From positions 13,342,501-13,406,500 of the forward strand of contig NC_048539.1 of assembly GCF_902806685.2 (NCBI RefSeq): 64,000 nt of DNA. Direction: 5' to 3'. Of the stretch, positions 10,072 to 22,800 are shown piece after piece. Origin of the DNA: Maniola hyperantus. Taxonomy: Eukaryota; Arthropoda; Insecta; Lepidoptera; Nymphalidae. The position numbers and the translations under genes are program-made. Position 1 is the stretch's first letter; every line of letters starts with the position of its first letter. Under the pieces are notes generated by a model. It searched no databases and was not told the origin of the DNA. It saw only the letters and a list, made by a program, of their open reading frames with translations.

Positions 10072-10400
10072 ATAGGGAGGCATTTGTTAATTTTAAGCCG
10101 CAGCAGTGCAGTGCTGTGCGAGCTGAATTGCACTTAACTACAGAATAAGGATGGCATGTTATTACCTACCAGAGGTTCGACGAAGGCGTCTAGACAGAGC
10201 ACGACAGAGCAATCGTGCGGTAAGGGGTGATGACCGACCCGGGATCTCCATAGGAATGCCGGGTCGGTCATCACCACTAGATCAAAGGCGTCGGCTACTG
10301 CGTCTCTTTATACTGTGACTCTACTGTGTGACAAGAGTCGCTATTTATATAAATGTCTTTGCGGAGTGAGCCTTTTACACCTAGTGTTCGCGAGTAGGTC
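10072..10400 (+). repeat. Dispersed repeat, copy 1, with inserted hairpin
   Basis: Its two parts (about 10075-10142 and 10319-10385) match 22012-22140 in order and orientation ('ggcatttgttaa ... gccgcagc ... gctgtgcga ... caagagtcgctatttatat'). The 175 bp between them are absent from the second copy. Both copies contain a TATA-like tatttata stretch, so a solo LTR is possible but not shown. Confidence 0.5.
10226..10275. repeat. Perfect 17-bp hairpin
   Basis: ggtgatgaccgacccgg (10226-10242) is exactly complementary to 10259-10275, with a 16-nt spacer. It is GC-rich, in contrast to its surroundings. Confidence 0.9.
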
Positions 10401-11540
10401 CCTGGTGGTGGGTCCGCTTTGGCGGACGTCGCTGGCTGGGTCGCGGTTGATTGCTTCGAGCTTCGGTGTTCCCGTAAACCAGTCGCCAAGCGCTACGCGG
10501 GTAGGTTTTAGTGGGTATTCCGGTCGCCTCTCGGCCGGCGAGTTCCACATACCTTCCCTGGCTGGCTGGCTGGCTTCCGGAGGGGATGCGTAAATGCGTT
10601 TCCCATCGATAAAAAACGTATTAACCTACCACTTCTACCTATTATTTTATTTAGAATTCTGTGGACGACTCTAATTTCACGCCACCCGCACCCCCTGGGG
10701 TATTTTAGCACGCTTGGCTTTTTCGTCCGATAAAAATTTAATTTAGTTTAGCCCTTTTAGGTCTCGTGCTAGGTCCCATTAAAACTGAATTGTCTAGGTA
10801 CACTAAAATGTATAGATGTGTTAAGATTACATTTAAGAATTGTTACTTTATTCTGAGGCACTAGTATCGAGTAAGTTAACATGATTAATGTTAAAGGTCC
10901 AGTTGCATGACTGGCGGTTAAAGTTAGGACTTAGGTACGATACGTTTAACGTTATTAAACTTTGGCTACCGATAAAAAGCAAAGTTCCACAAATCAGTAT
11001 TCATACCTGGTAAGAGTTGTAACTTGTATGTGTGTATGTTTGTTACCACTTACCAGTTTCTTTAAAAACTTTTTGGGCCTATTTTAATGCGATTTTTTTG
11101 ATTACATAGCTATCATCACAGAGCAGGCTTTGAGGCAATAATTTTATGATAACAATAGGTACCACCTACTTAGTTGATATAATATCTGATATGAAAAAAT
11201 TACCAGGCAAGCACCTAACTATTTTAGATCATTATTTAAGTATCTTCAGTCTTGACCTGAATAAAATTGGCTATATCCAGTATAGGTCTGAACTCCGCAA
11301 GCACTAAGTGCATGATCTTGAAGTTAATGGTGTCTGACGAAATAAAAAGCAAATAAAGGGTGATAACTACACTTTTACGGTACGCCCTTCGCTTTGTGGG
11401 CGACCCTATTATGGCTGAAGTGTTTGCAACTTGCTATAAAATGTGTAAGATAACCCGTGGGGTCGGAACCCGTAATAAATAGGTATTTTTATTTATTGGA
11501 AAGTAGATTTATATGCGGAAGGATCTGAGAGCCTATGCAT
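10400..11540. other. Intergenic stretch
   Basis: A GC-richer block at 10400-10600 contains 'ggctggctggctggc' (10559-10573). From 10720 on the sequence is AT-rich. No gene or named repeat is recognised. Confidence 0.4.
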
Positions 11541-11542
11541 TA

Positions 11543-11640
11543 TTCATCATCATCATTTCAACCTCTGGCCGTCTCACTTGAGAACGGGTGTCCCCTCAAA
11601 ATGAAAAGGGTTTAGGCCATAGTCTACTAAGCTGGCTGGA
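11543..11640 (-). repeat. SINE 3' body fragment
   Basis: Diverged match to the 3' body of the tRNA-derived SINE in reverse orientation ('gagaacgggtgtcccctcaa ... aagggtttaggccatagtct'). Confidence 0.5.
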
Positions 11641-11744
11641 TTGTTGGGAACAAAAATCTTTTATTTTTGTCATGTAACCACATGGTTTTCAGATTTTTTG
11701 TCAAGTCATTGCTACCTGTCAAATTTCATGATTCTAGGTTAACG

Positions 11745-12240
11745 GGAAGTTCTTCTTCTTCTTTCTTCTTTGGGGCTATACAGGTCCTTGCTATCCCTGA
11801 ATCACTGCGACCGTCTCCGATCTATTGTGTTTGCCTCCACTTCACACTTCCTTATCAAATCCTGTGGCCGCCAGATACAGCAGCACCTTCTTGACTGGAA
11901 TTGAAGTAACATCCTCCTGATAAATGATATGTCTCCCTAGGTGGACGCTACGTTTGTGCATCAGAGCAGGGCAGAAGCAAATAATGTGCATCGGAGTCTC
12001 GGGAGACTCATGGCACAGTCTGCAGATGTCCGAGCCCTGGAGCTTAAGGTCATGTGCCTTTTCAGGCCACAGTGACCCGTTAAAGCTCGCACCAGGATGC
12101 ACAGATTACTTCTGTTAAGCGCCAGCACCTCAGATGCTACCTTCTTGTTGAAGGATGTAACCAGCGCTTTCGAGTGGTTTAACCCTGGCAAGTTTCTCCA
12201 GCGGTTGAGTGTGTCATAGTAGCAATAGGTTAGAAGGGTA
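11745..12240 (-). pseudogene. LINE 3' end with RNase H-type C-terminus, frameshifted
   Basis: On the minus strand, one frame reads LVRALTGHCGLKRHM (about 12120-12055). A neighbouring frame continues ICRLCHESPETPMHIICFCP then LGRHIIYQEDV and a stop near 11842. This is the familiar C-terminal region of Jockey/R1-type LINE proteins (RALTGH, C-x2-C ... H-x4-C), broken by a frameshift near 12050. The 3' UTR ends in a (gaa)n tract at about 11750-11770. It is a dead, 5'-truncated insertion. Confidence 0.8.
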
Positions 12241-12654
12241 AGTTGAACCAGGCTTTTAGGTTACGGGAAGTTACCTACCCTACAAATTTGACTCTCCCAA
12301 ATAGACAGACACGACAAGCATACAGACAGACAACGTAATGGTACGGGACCCTAAAAACTCTAGGTAGGTATTGTATGTGATTAGGTAGGTACTACTTAAA
12401 TATATTTGGTGATTCCTTGATCATTGTGATATACCAATATAATGGATATTATATATATTATATAGGTATGGCAGATGGCAATCGGTTATAAAAAGACAAT
12501 TAAAAAACATACGGTACCTATTGTAAATTATATTTAATGACTTAAAATAAACACAATATAAACTTACAATAACTTGACATCCTAATAAAAGTGACAATTC
12601 ATACTGTTAACTTAAATGAGTATTTCTTTGACAGTGAAAAAAGTTTTTATAGTC

Positions 12655-12812
12655 CGTAAAAATACTCTTCACGCGCCATTTTAACTTTATGGGTCAACTG
12701 TCAACCTTTAAAATAAGAACTAAAATGGTACTTTTGCTATGTACTTTTGACATGAAATTTGTCACAAAAAATTAAAATGGCGCTTGAGGAGTCATTTTTT
12801 ACGCATTATACA
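12655..12812 (+). mobile_element. Foldback MITE with gcgccattttaa arms
   Basis: The left end (ccgtaaaaatac ... cgcgccattttaa) and the inverted right end (ttaaaatggcgc ... ttttttacgc) are imperfect inverted repeats of about 35-40 bp. Non-coding. Confidence 0.6.
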
Positions 12813-12814
12813 GT

Positions 12815-13240
12815 CGATAGAACTACGAGTAGGTATGACTAATCAATAAAGTAGGTATAAATATTATTAATTAAAGGCGAATCGGAGAAATAGACTTAAA
12901 ATAAATCTCATAAAATGGATGGTGATTATGTAAAAATAGAGTTAATTGAGTCAAAGTTAATTATGAAGTATAAGAGCGTTATTTCACTAAAACACGATGC
13001 TAAAGCTATATTATTAAGACAGATCAATGACATTCTAAGCAGACAGATTAATCAATCTGTGAAACCAACCACAGTATTTGAACAGCTCAGCAAGACGCCC
13101 TGCATCATACTATTTGTAATGATATTTATGCAGATTTTTTAAAATAAAATCACTGTAGTTAATACAATAATTTTTAAGATATCAACCCGATATAGTTGTC
13201 AGTAAAGGGTTTTATATTCGCTCAATCAGGTATCTAACAG
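12815..13240. other. Downstream flank of the chitin-binding gene
   Basis: AT-rich. It contains an ATG-initiated 75-codon plus-strand frame (12915-13142) with no recognisable domain. The frame is judged fortuitous. Confidence 0.35.
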
Positions 13241-13274
13241 TTTTAGCGTTTAAACTATCGTGAGTGATTTCCAT
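13241..13274 (+). repeat. 34-nt conserved core, copy 1
   Basis: Begins ttttagcgtttaaactatcg and ends gatttccat. Identical over 34 nt to 25415-25448 and 30438-30471. The 3' flank differs from those two copies. Confidence 0.85.
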
Positions 13275-13793
13275 AATACGTGAGTATAGCCGTAACAATC
13301 TACACATATCTAAAAGTTCCTTCTATGACCGTCCCGGTCAATTTTTACGCGTAAAAAGGACTCGCCATATTTGCTCTATATGTCAGCTGTCAATCGTTAT
13401 CTCAAAACTAAAGTTTAGTAGATTGTACACGTTACACGTAATATTATTTACTTTTGTGTGCATAGCAATATATTTGCATAGATTACTGTGGACGCGGAAT
13501 GCAGAACTCTGACCTGGACTGGCTTTATTAACGCCTTTTTCAGAGCTTAGGTATTTGTAATATTATTACCAACTCAACTGGAATAAAAAAATATTATCGC
13601 AATTCTAATGGAATAACACCTTTATCGCTTTCATTCTTGGTTCGTACATTTGTTTTAGGAGGTCTAAAGTATGGGTATTAAGGGATCTTTTTTTAATTAC
13701 TTATGTCTATTATTGAAAAATTTGGTAAAGAGAGATTTTATGCCCATTTGAAACACTTAAAAACTAATTAAGTATATTCGGAAAATGTATTTT

Positions 13794-13889
13794 CTAATTC
13801 CTTATTCTCTGACGACCTTGTTGTGATTCTCCTTCTTCTTGATATTGGTGCTTGGTATTAATTGGCCTTTTGGATGGTTGCTGAGAACC
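13794..13889 (-). CDS. CPAP3-type gene exon 5 (3' terminal coding exon)
   Basis: Follows an ATTTTCAG acceptor in phase 0 and encodes 31 residues (GSQQPSKRPINTKHQYQEEG and a polar end) before TAG at 13796-13794. A minus-strand AATAAA lies at 13529-13524, about 265 nt downstream, and could be the poly(A) signal. Confidence 0.8.
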   Translation of the reverse strand, partial: GSQQPSKRPINTKHQYQEEGESQQGRQRIRN

Positions 13890-16800
13890 CTGAAAATATC
13901 AATAACTTTTATAATGTCGATACAAATTAAAAATATGAAATTTAGAGGTAGCGCGCACCACGGTGTAGTGAGTTGCGGTGCGTTTTAAAATCCGCAAATT
14001 TGAATTTTAATCTATCAGAATCTGGTACGTAATTAATTCCGCACTTCTATGTAGTTCTATAGTTCACAGATTTTGCGGGGAAAAAACGCACGGAAATTTA
14101 CCGTGGTGCGCGCTAGCTCTTAGAAGGGCCATTCTAAACAAGAATCGTTTTATCGCTTTGTCTAGTGTCAAAATTAAACTAGCAATTTTTTTATTCAGCA
14201 TGCCCCGTCTTGTGCCTTTTTTTAGATGTAGAGGTACTAAATATAGAGACCGTTCATTATAAATTTGACGACTAATTTTATTGGAAACTGCCTTTTTTCG
14301 AAAAAAAACAAAATGCTAGTCCGCCATCTTCGGTTTGAAACTGGTAATCATTATCATGTATTATCATAATCAGCACTCCAAGAAATCTTGAAAACAACAT
14401 ATCAATAAAAAAATACGCTTGTCATTTTGAAATTGACGAATCGATTGTCATTTCCGTAATCAGCATCTAAAGAAACATCTACATTACAGGCGTTACAAGA
14501 CAGCAAAAGGCACACACAGTCTGTGTGTGCCTTTTGTTGTCCCGTAACGCCGGAAAAGAATTTTCACTTCAAAAAATTACCTGTCTTACATCGTCTTCCT
14601 CCGGCTGTGGTGTGGTGGTGGTAGGGATTTCGCAGTCTTCCGTGGGCGGTACCACGCATCTCAGAGAGCGCCTGTCAAACACTAGCATGGCTGGGCAGCG
14701 CTGTAGACGAGGGTAACCTCCTTGACACTGCCAGTAGCGGTTACAGGACTTGCCTAGAGGCACGTTGCCGTTGGGGTCTTCGTTGCAGAGAGCTGGAAAA
14801 TAAATAAGCTTATATTTTGAGCATTGAGAATGTTAATACCCTAGTCAAGACGATAACCTTTACAGTTCACCTCGCTGGCCAAGTGTAAATTGGAAGATTT
14901 CAAACACCTTTGATAACATTATGGAGAACTCTCAGGTATGCAGGTTTCCTCGTGTTTTCCTTCAAAAATCTTTTCTTAGCGGATGTCTACGTCATGTCTG
15001 CATGCCAAATTTCAGCCCGATCCGCTCAGTAGTTTAAGCATTGCGTTGATAGATTAGTCAGTCAGTCAGCTTTTCCTTTTATATATTTAGATTATCATTA
15101 TTAATCGCCTTTAAATAATCTAGTTTGGATATTTCCAGCACATACTCGTATTTCATAAACATATCATGGCTTCAATCTTCTCATACCGGAATTGAATCTA
15201 TCTAGCAAAGTCATTTTCTGAAATATCGATCCAGCTACGTGTGGGCGAAGCCACTTTCATTTCAGCAGCAACTTTTATTTATTTTACTTGAGAATTTTTA
15301 TAAGTACTTTTTATGCAAACTAAGATGAAACAAACTTGGAATTAAGACAGCATTATCCCCCATAGATTATAAACTTTTGATCGGCTCATAGTTTAGGGAA
15401 GACTTAAGGGATTTGCTAATAGAAAACGTGAATAATTTAGGAAATGGACTCATTGGAAATAAAAACGTAATAAGTTCTTTCAAGTTTCTAACTCTCCAAT
15501 TGCCTAGGATCACTAGTAGAGGTAGTTCAGAATGATTGGCAAAAAATACCAGGGACCGATGCACAAATGGCAACATAGCAACTAGAAAAAGAAGACAAAA
15601 ATATTCAACTACAAACTAAAGTACAAATACCAAGCAACAGAACAAAGCCTTTGATTAAAAATACACCAGATTTACTAAACAGAAAAGATTCAATTTAGCG
15701 TTAAGCTAAAGCTAAGGTCCTAATATGAAATCGAGCCACGTTCCGCAATCTTAAAGGGATCCCGTATCGAATACAGACGTCCAATTACGTATTCAATGCC
15801 GCGATGAATCAACAATGGTCATTGTTGGTCGTCTGGGAATTCCTTCATAACTTTTGTATAAATTAAATTCGGGATTCGCTCTTTACTTAGGACGTTTAGG
15901 CTTCGAATACACCGATTCAAGGAACACCAGCGAAGGAATTCGGCCTTTATTATCTACCGTTCTTTGAAAATTACGTTGGGCTTTTAGCCTTTACATAGAA
16001 GTTTTGGTACTAGTAGGCTGGCTCATTTTTTGCGCAACAGTTCAGCCTGGCCGTCCAGCAGGAAAATGCAGCTAGTATTCTTGGCACCATTCCACGCGGG
16101 CATGATTTGTATAGTAATTAGATAAGGCTAGCTTTAAGTTTTATTGTAATATTTTCTAATTTTAAAAAATAGGGTAACTTTGGACCGCTATTACGAACCC
16201 TGTGCCTTAATCATGGGGGTATGCATACTGACTTGTGCAACCCATTCTGATTTTTATTGGTGGTCAAAGTTAAACGCTAACCGTAACATAACTTTAATCG
16301 CCTTTCACGAAACTGAGGTCTGAGGAGGAAGGGGGATGATGCTATCAAGTTAATCATGCCTAATTGTCTTCAAAAAAGGTTTCCGCCAGTGGACGTAATC
16401 GGAGGCCTTGTTCCAGTTTCTTATTCCCAACGGAGGTCAAATTATTTTCTGCACACCATCATTTCATTCATCTTTAGACTGTCAGGTAATAGTATATAGA
16501 TAATATTACCGTGCTTTAGATTTTAAACTTTTGAATTTATTTAGATTTCACTTTGGATTTATAAATTACTTCAAATAATTAATTATTTTGCAAGATGTTA
16601 TCTTTCAAATTGCTTTGATCGTAATGTTGTCGTTCCGTCGAAATTATTGGCTACTTCGACCTGTCTGATTGAGATGGAATTTTCAAACACGACGTGGTTT
16701 GGATGACAAGACAACAGATGATTATAGTACGTACCATTATGCGTCTCTGATAATGAAGGCATGATGCGGACATAGGAATTCTCTGATGACATACCTAAAT

Positions 16801-19800
16801 GGCATGAAAGTCAAATTGGACTCATTAATTTGGTTTGTTTTCATGCGTTTACGTTTCATAACACATGACATGGAGATGGGTGGTAAGAACGAAATCTAAT
16901 GGCGTTCTAGCAGGATACTTAGTCGGGTTTGGACTTAGCTAAGTATATGTTTTCATCTAACGAGTAAATTTTAATATACTTGGTAATTAGTAAAAAAAAT
17001 AAGTTATTTGCTTACACACTGAGTCGACCCCTACTTCCTCCCAAACAGATAATAAATACTTTTCATATTCAGTTAAAAGTTAAGATGCTTCAAGGGTATG
17101 AAAAATTTCTTTCATATTAAAGCGATAAAATGACAAAATAATTAATTCTGGGTTGAAATCTTTTCAACACTCTTCGATGAAAAGATGCTTCGGTTCTTAT
17201 ATCCTTAGGGAGGAATTAGGGATGAAGGACGTTGGTAAGGGAACCTTTGTGATTTACCCGCATTAAAACATTTAAGGATAATGGATTATCTTCTTTCATA
17301 ATTTTAAAAGCTTTTTTATCAGTTTAACTTGTTCGTATGCTGTAATTTCGTAAAATTGGTAACTTATTTCTCGTCTTCCAATATTTGTAGTTAAATTTTA
17401 TAATGATGTCGCTTTTTGGCTAAGATGCTAAATAGGGATTTACTCGAGCGTCGTGGGGACCTATTGGATTGTGAACATTTGGTGCTAAAAAGAAAAAAAA
17501 GGTTATATGATGTAACCCTTTTCACTGGTGAGGAGAGCGCGTACAGGTTTTCAAAAATGTAAAAAAGTATAGTTGCAAAGAAATACTCGAGCGTTTTAGA
17601 TAATTATAGTGTATAATTCACCCCACGTGTGCTTTTTTATCGCAAAAATATTTATCTGCCGGTTTGCATGGTGGTCGTACGAAGGGGTAGAAGGGGCCGC
17701 TCCATCTTAGGCTGCATTATCACTTCCCACCAGGTCTAATTGCAGCCAAGCGCGAGTCTTTAAATTTAAAAAAAAGGAAAAGAACAGAGAAAATAGAACC
17801 AAAAATATTTATCGAGTGCATCAGATATTGAGAAGGGATGTTAAGTGAACACTCAACTAGCTCCTATTTAAAACACTGACGATTTGGACGCAACCAAAAG
17901 CCATGGCTGATTTTTGAAACTTTGTGACTCTCCCATTTCCTTATGTCACGCTCAAATTGTCAGATCAATGAAATACACACTTTTCTGCATCTAATTAACT
18001 TGCCTTGTCTTTATCTGACGCGCTCGAGTAAATCCTAAAATCGCCTCTTGGGCTCCCCTACCACAACGAGCATTACAGAATTTAATTAAAATCAGTTTAA
18101 CTGTCGTTGTTTGTGCAAGTGGGCCTAAGTTTCAATTCTTTTTAGTGAACTAAAAAAAGCTTTGACTTGTTTTTACTTTCATTGTTATTAAAAGCTAAAC
18201 TACGAATGTAATTTGTTATAACGCATACACCAAAGTGAAGTACAACATTAATAACCAAAATAAATCTTTCAAAAAAATAAAGATAATGGACTTCCTAAAC
18301 CATTTGTCACTATTTAGTAAATGAATTGCTCTACAAAACACAATAAATCATTGACCGTATGCCGTTATACGCTTTACTGCTTATAGTAATTAGGGTGAAA
18401 GTTGCAAGAGAAACTATTCCATTCACCACTCAGGTATCCAGTAGAAGAACTGATCGATTATGAAAATTGGCAATAACGTCCTTATGAGAAAGATCATTAT
18501 TTTAATGGATCGACCTATGACGTAAGATTTATTTTTTCTTATGCCCTAGTGTATTGCAAAATCTTATTAGGTAGGTATATTATGAAAACCAATTTCGGTA
18601 GCAGAAACTACTTAACTTTTGGAGTAAAGTTAGAAAATTCCCAAAAGACCATTACCTGTATATACGACTAAATGTTTGCAGTGAGTGGGAATCTAATATT
18701 ATGGGGGATATGAATAGGCTTATATTAAACTTTTTTATGAAACTTTGAGTAGATATTACGTACATATTTGTAGAAACTATATTGTGTGATATGAGCTACT
18801 ATTGAAACGTTTTTTCTTTGATCTCAGGAAATGTCATTCCGTTCTTTGTGGAGCAAAATCTCAATAGATATATTGTGGAGTTGTTCTCATGCGTGTCTGA
18901 TATTTATTGCACACGCATTGCATAAAATCAATAAGTATGCGTCTGATTCCGTAATAAATCTACTATTCCATTATTTCTAGTATTCAGTACTTATAGTCGA
19001 CCAGACAATGCCAGCGACTTCGTCCGCGTGGACTACACAAATTTCTGACCTCTATTTTACCCCCTTACCCCCTTATAGGTTGAATTTTCAAATATCCCTT
19101 CTTAGTGTTGGAGTTCCAAGGTGCCGCTGGATTCAGGTGGTCCACCAGTGGACGTTTATCGGTTGATAATGATGCTGAAGAACAATCGTGAATAAAATGG
19201 CTGGATATTCTTGACACTCATGTCACTGCTGAAATAGATCGTATTCGTACCACATCATAACGTCCGCATTCTCAATTGTATGTCCACGTTAGGTAGAATA
19301 GAATTACTTTACGTTAACTAGATGGGGCAACAGACCATGAAATAAGGATAGCAGACTGTGAAATAACTTCTGCCAGATGTGGTTTTTAACGAAATAGAAA
19401 ATTTCTCCAATTTAATAAATTTTATACTCATTGTTAACTTTTACAAAGAACTCAAGAATATACCTAATCTCATAATAAATATTCTATAGTTAAATATAAA
19501 TAAATTACTCTTTAAAACTACTTATGCTAGAACCTAAAACTTTCTTTAGTCCCGTGACATCACCTGAATAAGGGCCCCAGACAATCTGTGCTGTATGCTT
19601 CTTGCTTGTAGAAGAACCAGAGCAGTCAATAGTTGGGTTGCAATGCTGAAGTGGCAACGGGCGGCGTATGTAGTTCGAAGAACCGGTAGACATTGGGATT
19701 TGTATTGTATTTTGATCGTAGAGTTGGTGGACAGACGACATCAAACGAGTAGCAGGGAGGCGTGTGGAAGTTCCTACAAGAGAGCTATGCTGTCCAGTAG

Positions 19801-22800
19801 GGGAAATCTATCGGTTGATGACAACAACGACGACGCTATTGTGTTTGTACAAGGCAAACAACATAAAAAGTACGGAAACCAGCCCAGAGCGAAGAAAAAA
19901 GAAGAAAGAACGCAGACCAAATGGTGGAGACGACGGGCTAATAAGGTGCGGAAATGTGTAGCATAGATTCCAACTAAGTAAATGGTTTTTTTGAACAAAA
20001 AAGAGTTGTAACTTACGATGTTTCTGGCACCCATCCACGTTCTCCGGCCAGTCGCAGGAGTGAGCGTTCTCGTTGTACAGAAGACCACCGATGCACAGCT
20101 GTTCAGTAGCAGTTCCGTTCCAACACGTCCAGTATCTTGTACAAGAGGTCTCATGTCCGAAGATGCCGTACAACCAGTCGCAGTGTTCTGTGCCGATCGG
20201 AGGATCTGAAAAAAGATAAAAATAAAATAAAAATGGCAAGCAAACGAGGAAGTAGGTCACGCCACCCATGAACATTTGCAGTGCCAGAGGAAGTTTATGG
20301 GTTTTTGAATAATTTGATTAAATGATTCATTTGTGTATAGGATAAAATGTTTGGGAACTAGATGACCTCCCTGTTTGATCTAAAAATGTGGACGCAGTAA
20401 GTAGATAGTAGTAGATAAATTTAAAATGCCCGTAGACGACGCCCCGCACATCCGCACGTAGCCCGCGCTCGCCCGCACCGGGTAAGCGAGGGGGCTGTGC
20501 GGGTGTGCGGGGCGTTCCCTCCCCGATTGCTATTTAGACCTGTCACGTCCAATAGGTACCTACCTAGATTATAGATAAGAGGAATTCTACGTCTATGGAA
20601 ATACCTACGTCTATGGAATAATACTAATGATTAACAAAATGTAAAAGCCCTAATAATAGACGAAGTATACAAAAATGAATAATGGAGATATAATTTCTGA
20701 AACTAATCAAAAGTATAGGTAGTTAGTGGCAGTTATCGCTAGTGTATGAAACTTTAGCAATTAATAATGCACATAATGGGCCTAATAGGCCATTGTTAGA
20801 GGTAATTACTAAAGCTGGGATAATCTCCTTGATGCCAGAGTGACCGCCATGACACGAGCGAAATTAATTATCCCGTCGTCACCGTCTATATCTCTATACT
20901 TCAAAGCTTTAGGTAAACAAATAATTTCAGATTTCATAACCATACTAAAGTGCTAATCCATATTATTATGCTGCACTACGCATAATATTTTGAAGCTGTG
21001 ATCGCCTAGTGATGTCCACCTTCTAAACGTAGGTCGGGGGGACTGACTGACTGATCTATCAACGCACAGCTCAAACTACTGGACTGATCGGGCTGAAATT
21101 TGGCATGCAGATAGCTATTATGACGTAGGCATACGCTAAGAAAAGATTTCTGAAAATTCAACCCCCAAGGGGGCTGAAATAGTAGTCTGAAATTTGTATA
21201 ATCCACGCGGACAAAGTCGCGAGCATAAGCTAGTCTTCATATAAAATGTTCTGCCACTGGAACATCCGATTTAAATCCGGGCCCGACAAACGACAAGTGC
21301 ACAGATGAGTAAATTTCTCTCATTTGAGAGGAAAGTGATGATGTGACCTAATAACGACGAATGAACGAGAAATCGTTTATTCGCTCTTCCTTTAAACTTT
21401 TTATTTTCTCGATTTAGTAGTTATTGAAGATAGAACGGAAATTATTCATAATTGTCTTGTTTTGATTTACTCACTTATTTGCGCCTTGGGGTATTCACAG
21501 TAATTCGATCTCCACGGGTAGTCGCAGCCTTCAGTCACACCCCGATGTTTTCCAGCGAAGACCAGTCCATTGGGGCAGTCGTATTGTACTGCTTGTCCAC
21601 CGTCGCACTCCCAGTATTTGTCACAGTATTTGTCGTCCGCGACTATTCTTGATTTAGTCTTGCATGGGTCCTCAACTTGTGTACAGGATACTACTGCTAG
21701 GGTGGCAACGAGAGCTGTAAAAGAAAGAAACACTGCTGTAGTAAACTGTAAATTATTACAGTAACACATTTTTTTTAAATAAAAAAGGCGAGCAAACAGG
21801 CAGGCGGGTCACCTGATGTTAAGTGATTCCCGCCGCCTATGAACATTTGCAGTACCAGTGCAGAGGAACCACCAATGCGTTGTCGGCCTTTCAGGAGTTT
21901 GTTGGTCCGCCCCATAAGAGAGAGAGAGAGAGAGTGAGAGATGAAAAGGGAGGAGGAGAGGGAAGGAGAGAGGGAAAGAGTTCAGAAATAAGAGATTACG
22001 CGAAAAAAAGAGAGGCGTTTGTTAAATTTTAGACCGCAGCGCTGTGCGAACAGAACTGCACTTTATTGCATCGTATCAAGAGTCGATATTTATTTAAACA
22101 TCTTTGCGAAGTTAGCCTTCGCTTCTGTACCTATAAGGTACTTCATAAGCGCTGTGTTTAGCGTACACAGCGTGTATGTGTTGCGTTCATATTCACCAAG
22201 GAACCCCTAACTTTACTGCATCTCGCAGACATCATACCATGGTGGTCCTATGTCGAGAGAAACGTTAAAAGCCCTTAGCATCTCGCTGAAGTACCCTGGA
22301 CAGAAATACCCAACCCAAATTTATTGAAAAGGGTCAAGGCAAGGGTAACGAAATTTCCGTGATTTTTTAATACAGCTGTATTATTGTAACCAAATTCCTT
22401 AGGACCTTAAGAGGATTTTTTATCAAAAGCGTTCTTGGTATTATTAATAATCCATTACGCAATATAATTAATTCGCAACCAACTAATTCCTGAAAAATTC
22501 CAGGAAAAATTCACACGATAGAAATAGGTAGAGAAATTGGTTATTTGACTACATCAAAAATAAATTATTTCTCAGTGATTATTAAATAAAGAGGCTCCCA
22601 AAATAAGTAAAATTCACGTCCTTTATTAGTTTTAAGTGTAATATGCATTTTAAATTATCGATTAAACTAAAAATTACGTCATTATGATGTGACGTCCCAT
22701 TTCAATATTTCATAGAATATCGCGTCGTTTTGACCGTATTGTATGGAGCAGGCCCAGGCCCATAGGGCCCATAGGGCTGTAGTAGCGACGATGATGATGA

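Noticed and set aside
12915..13142. 75-codon ATG-initiated frame (MDGDYVKIEL...)
   Set aside because: No recognised motif, AT-rich composition like the flanks, and no promoter or poly(A) arrangement. Likely fortuitous.
19774..20154. 126-codon minus-strand frame overlapping exon 3
   Set aside because: It is in a different frame from the CBM14 domain and crosses the exon-intron boundary; shadow of the real exon.
21715..21769. In-frame extension MCYCNN... as the true N-terminus of the chitin-binding protein
   Set aside because: A strong acceptor (TTTTACAG) precedes codon LVATLAV, and joining to 38468-38435 restores phase and a typical signal peptide.
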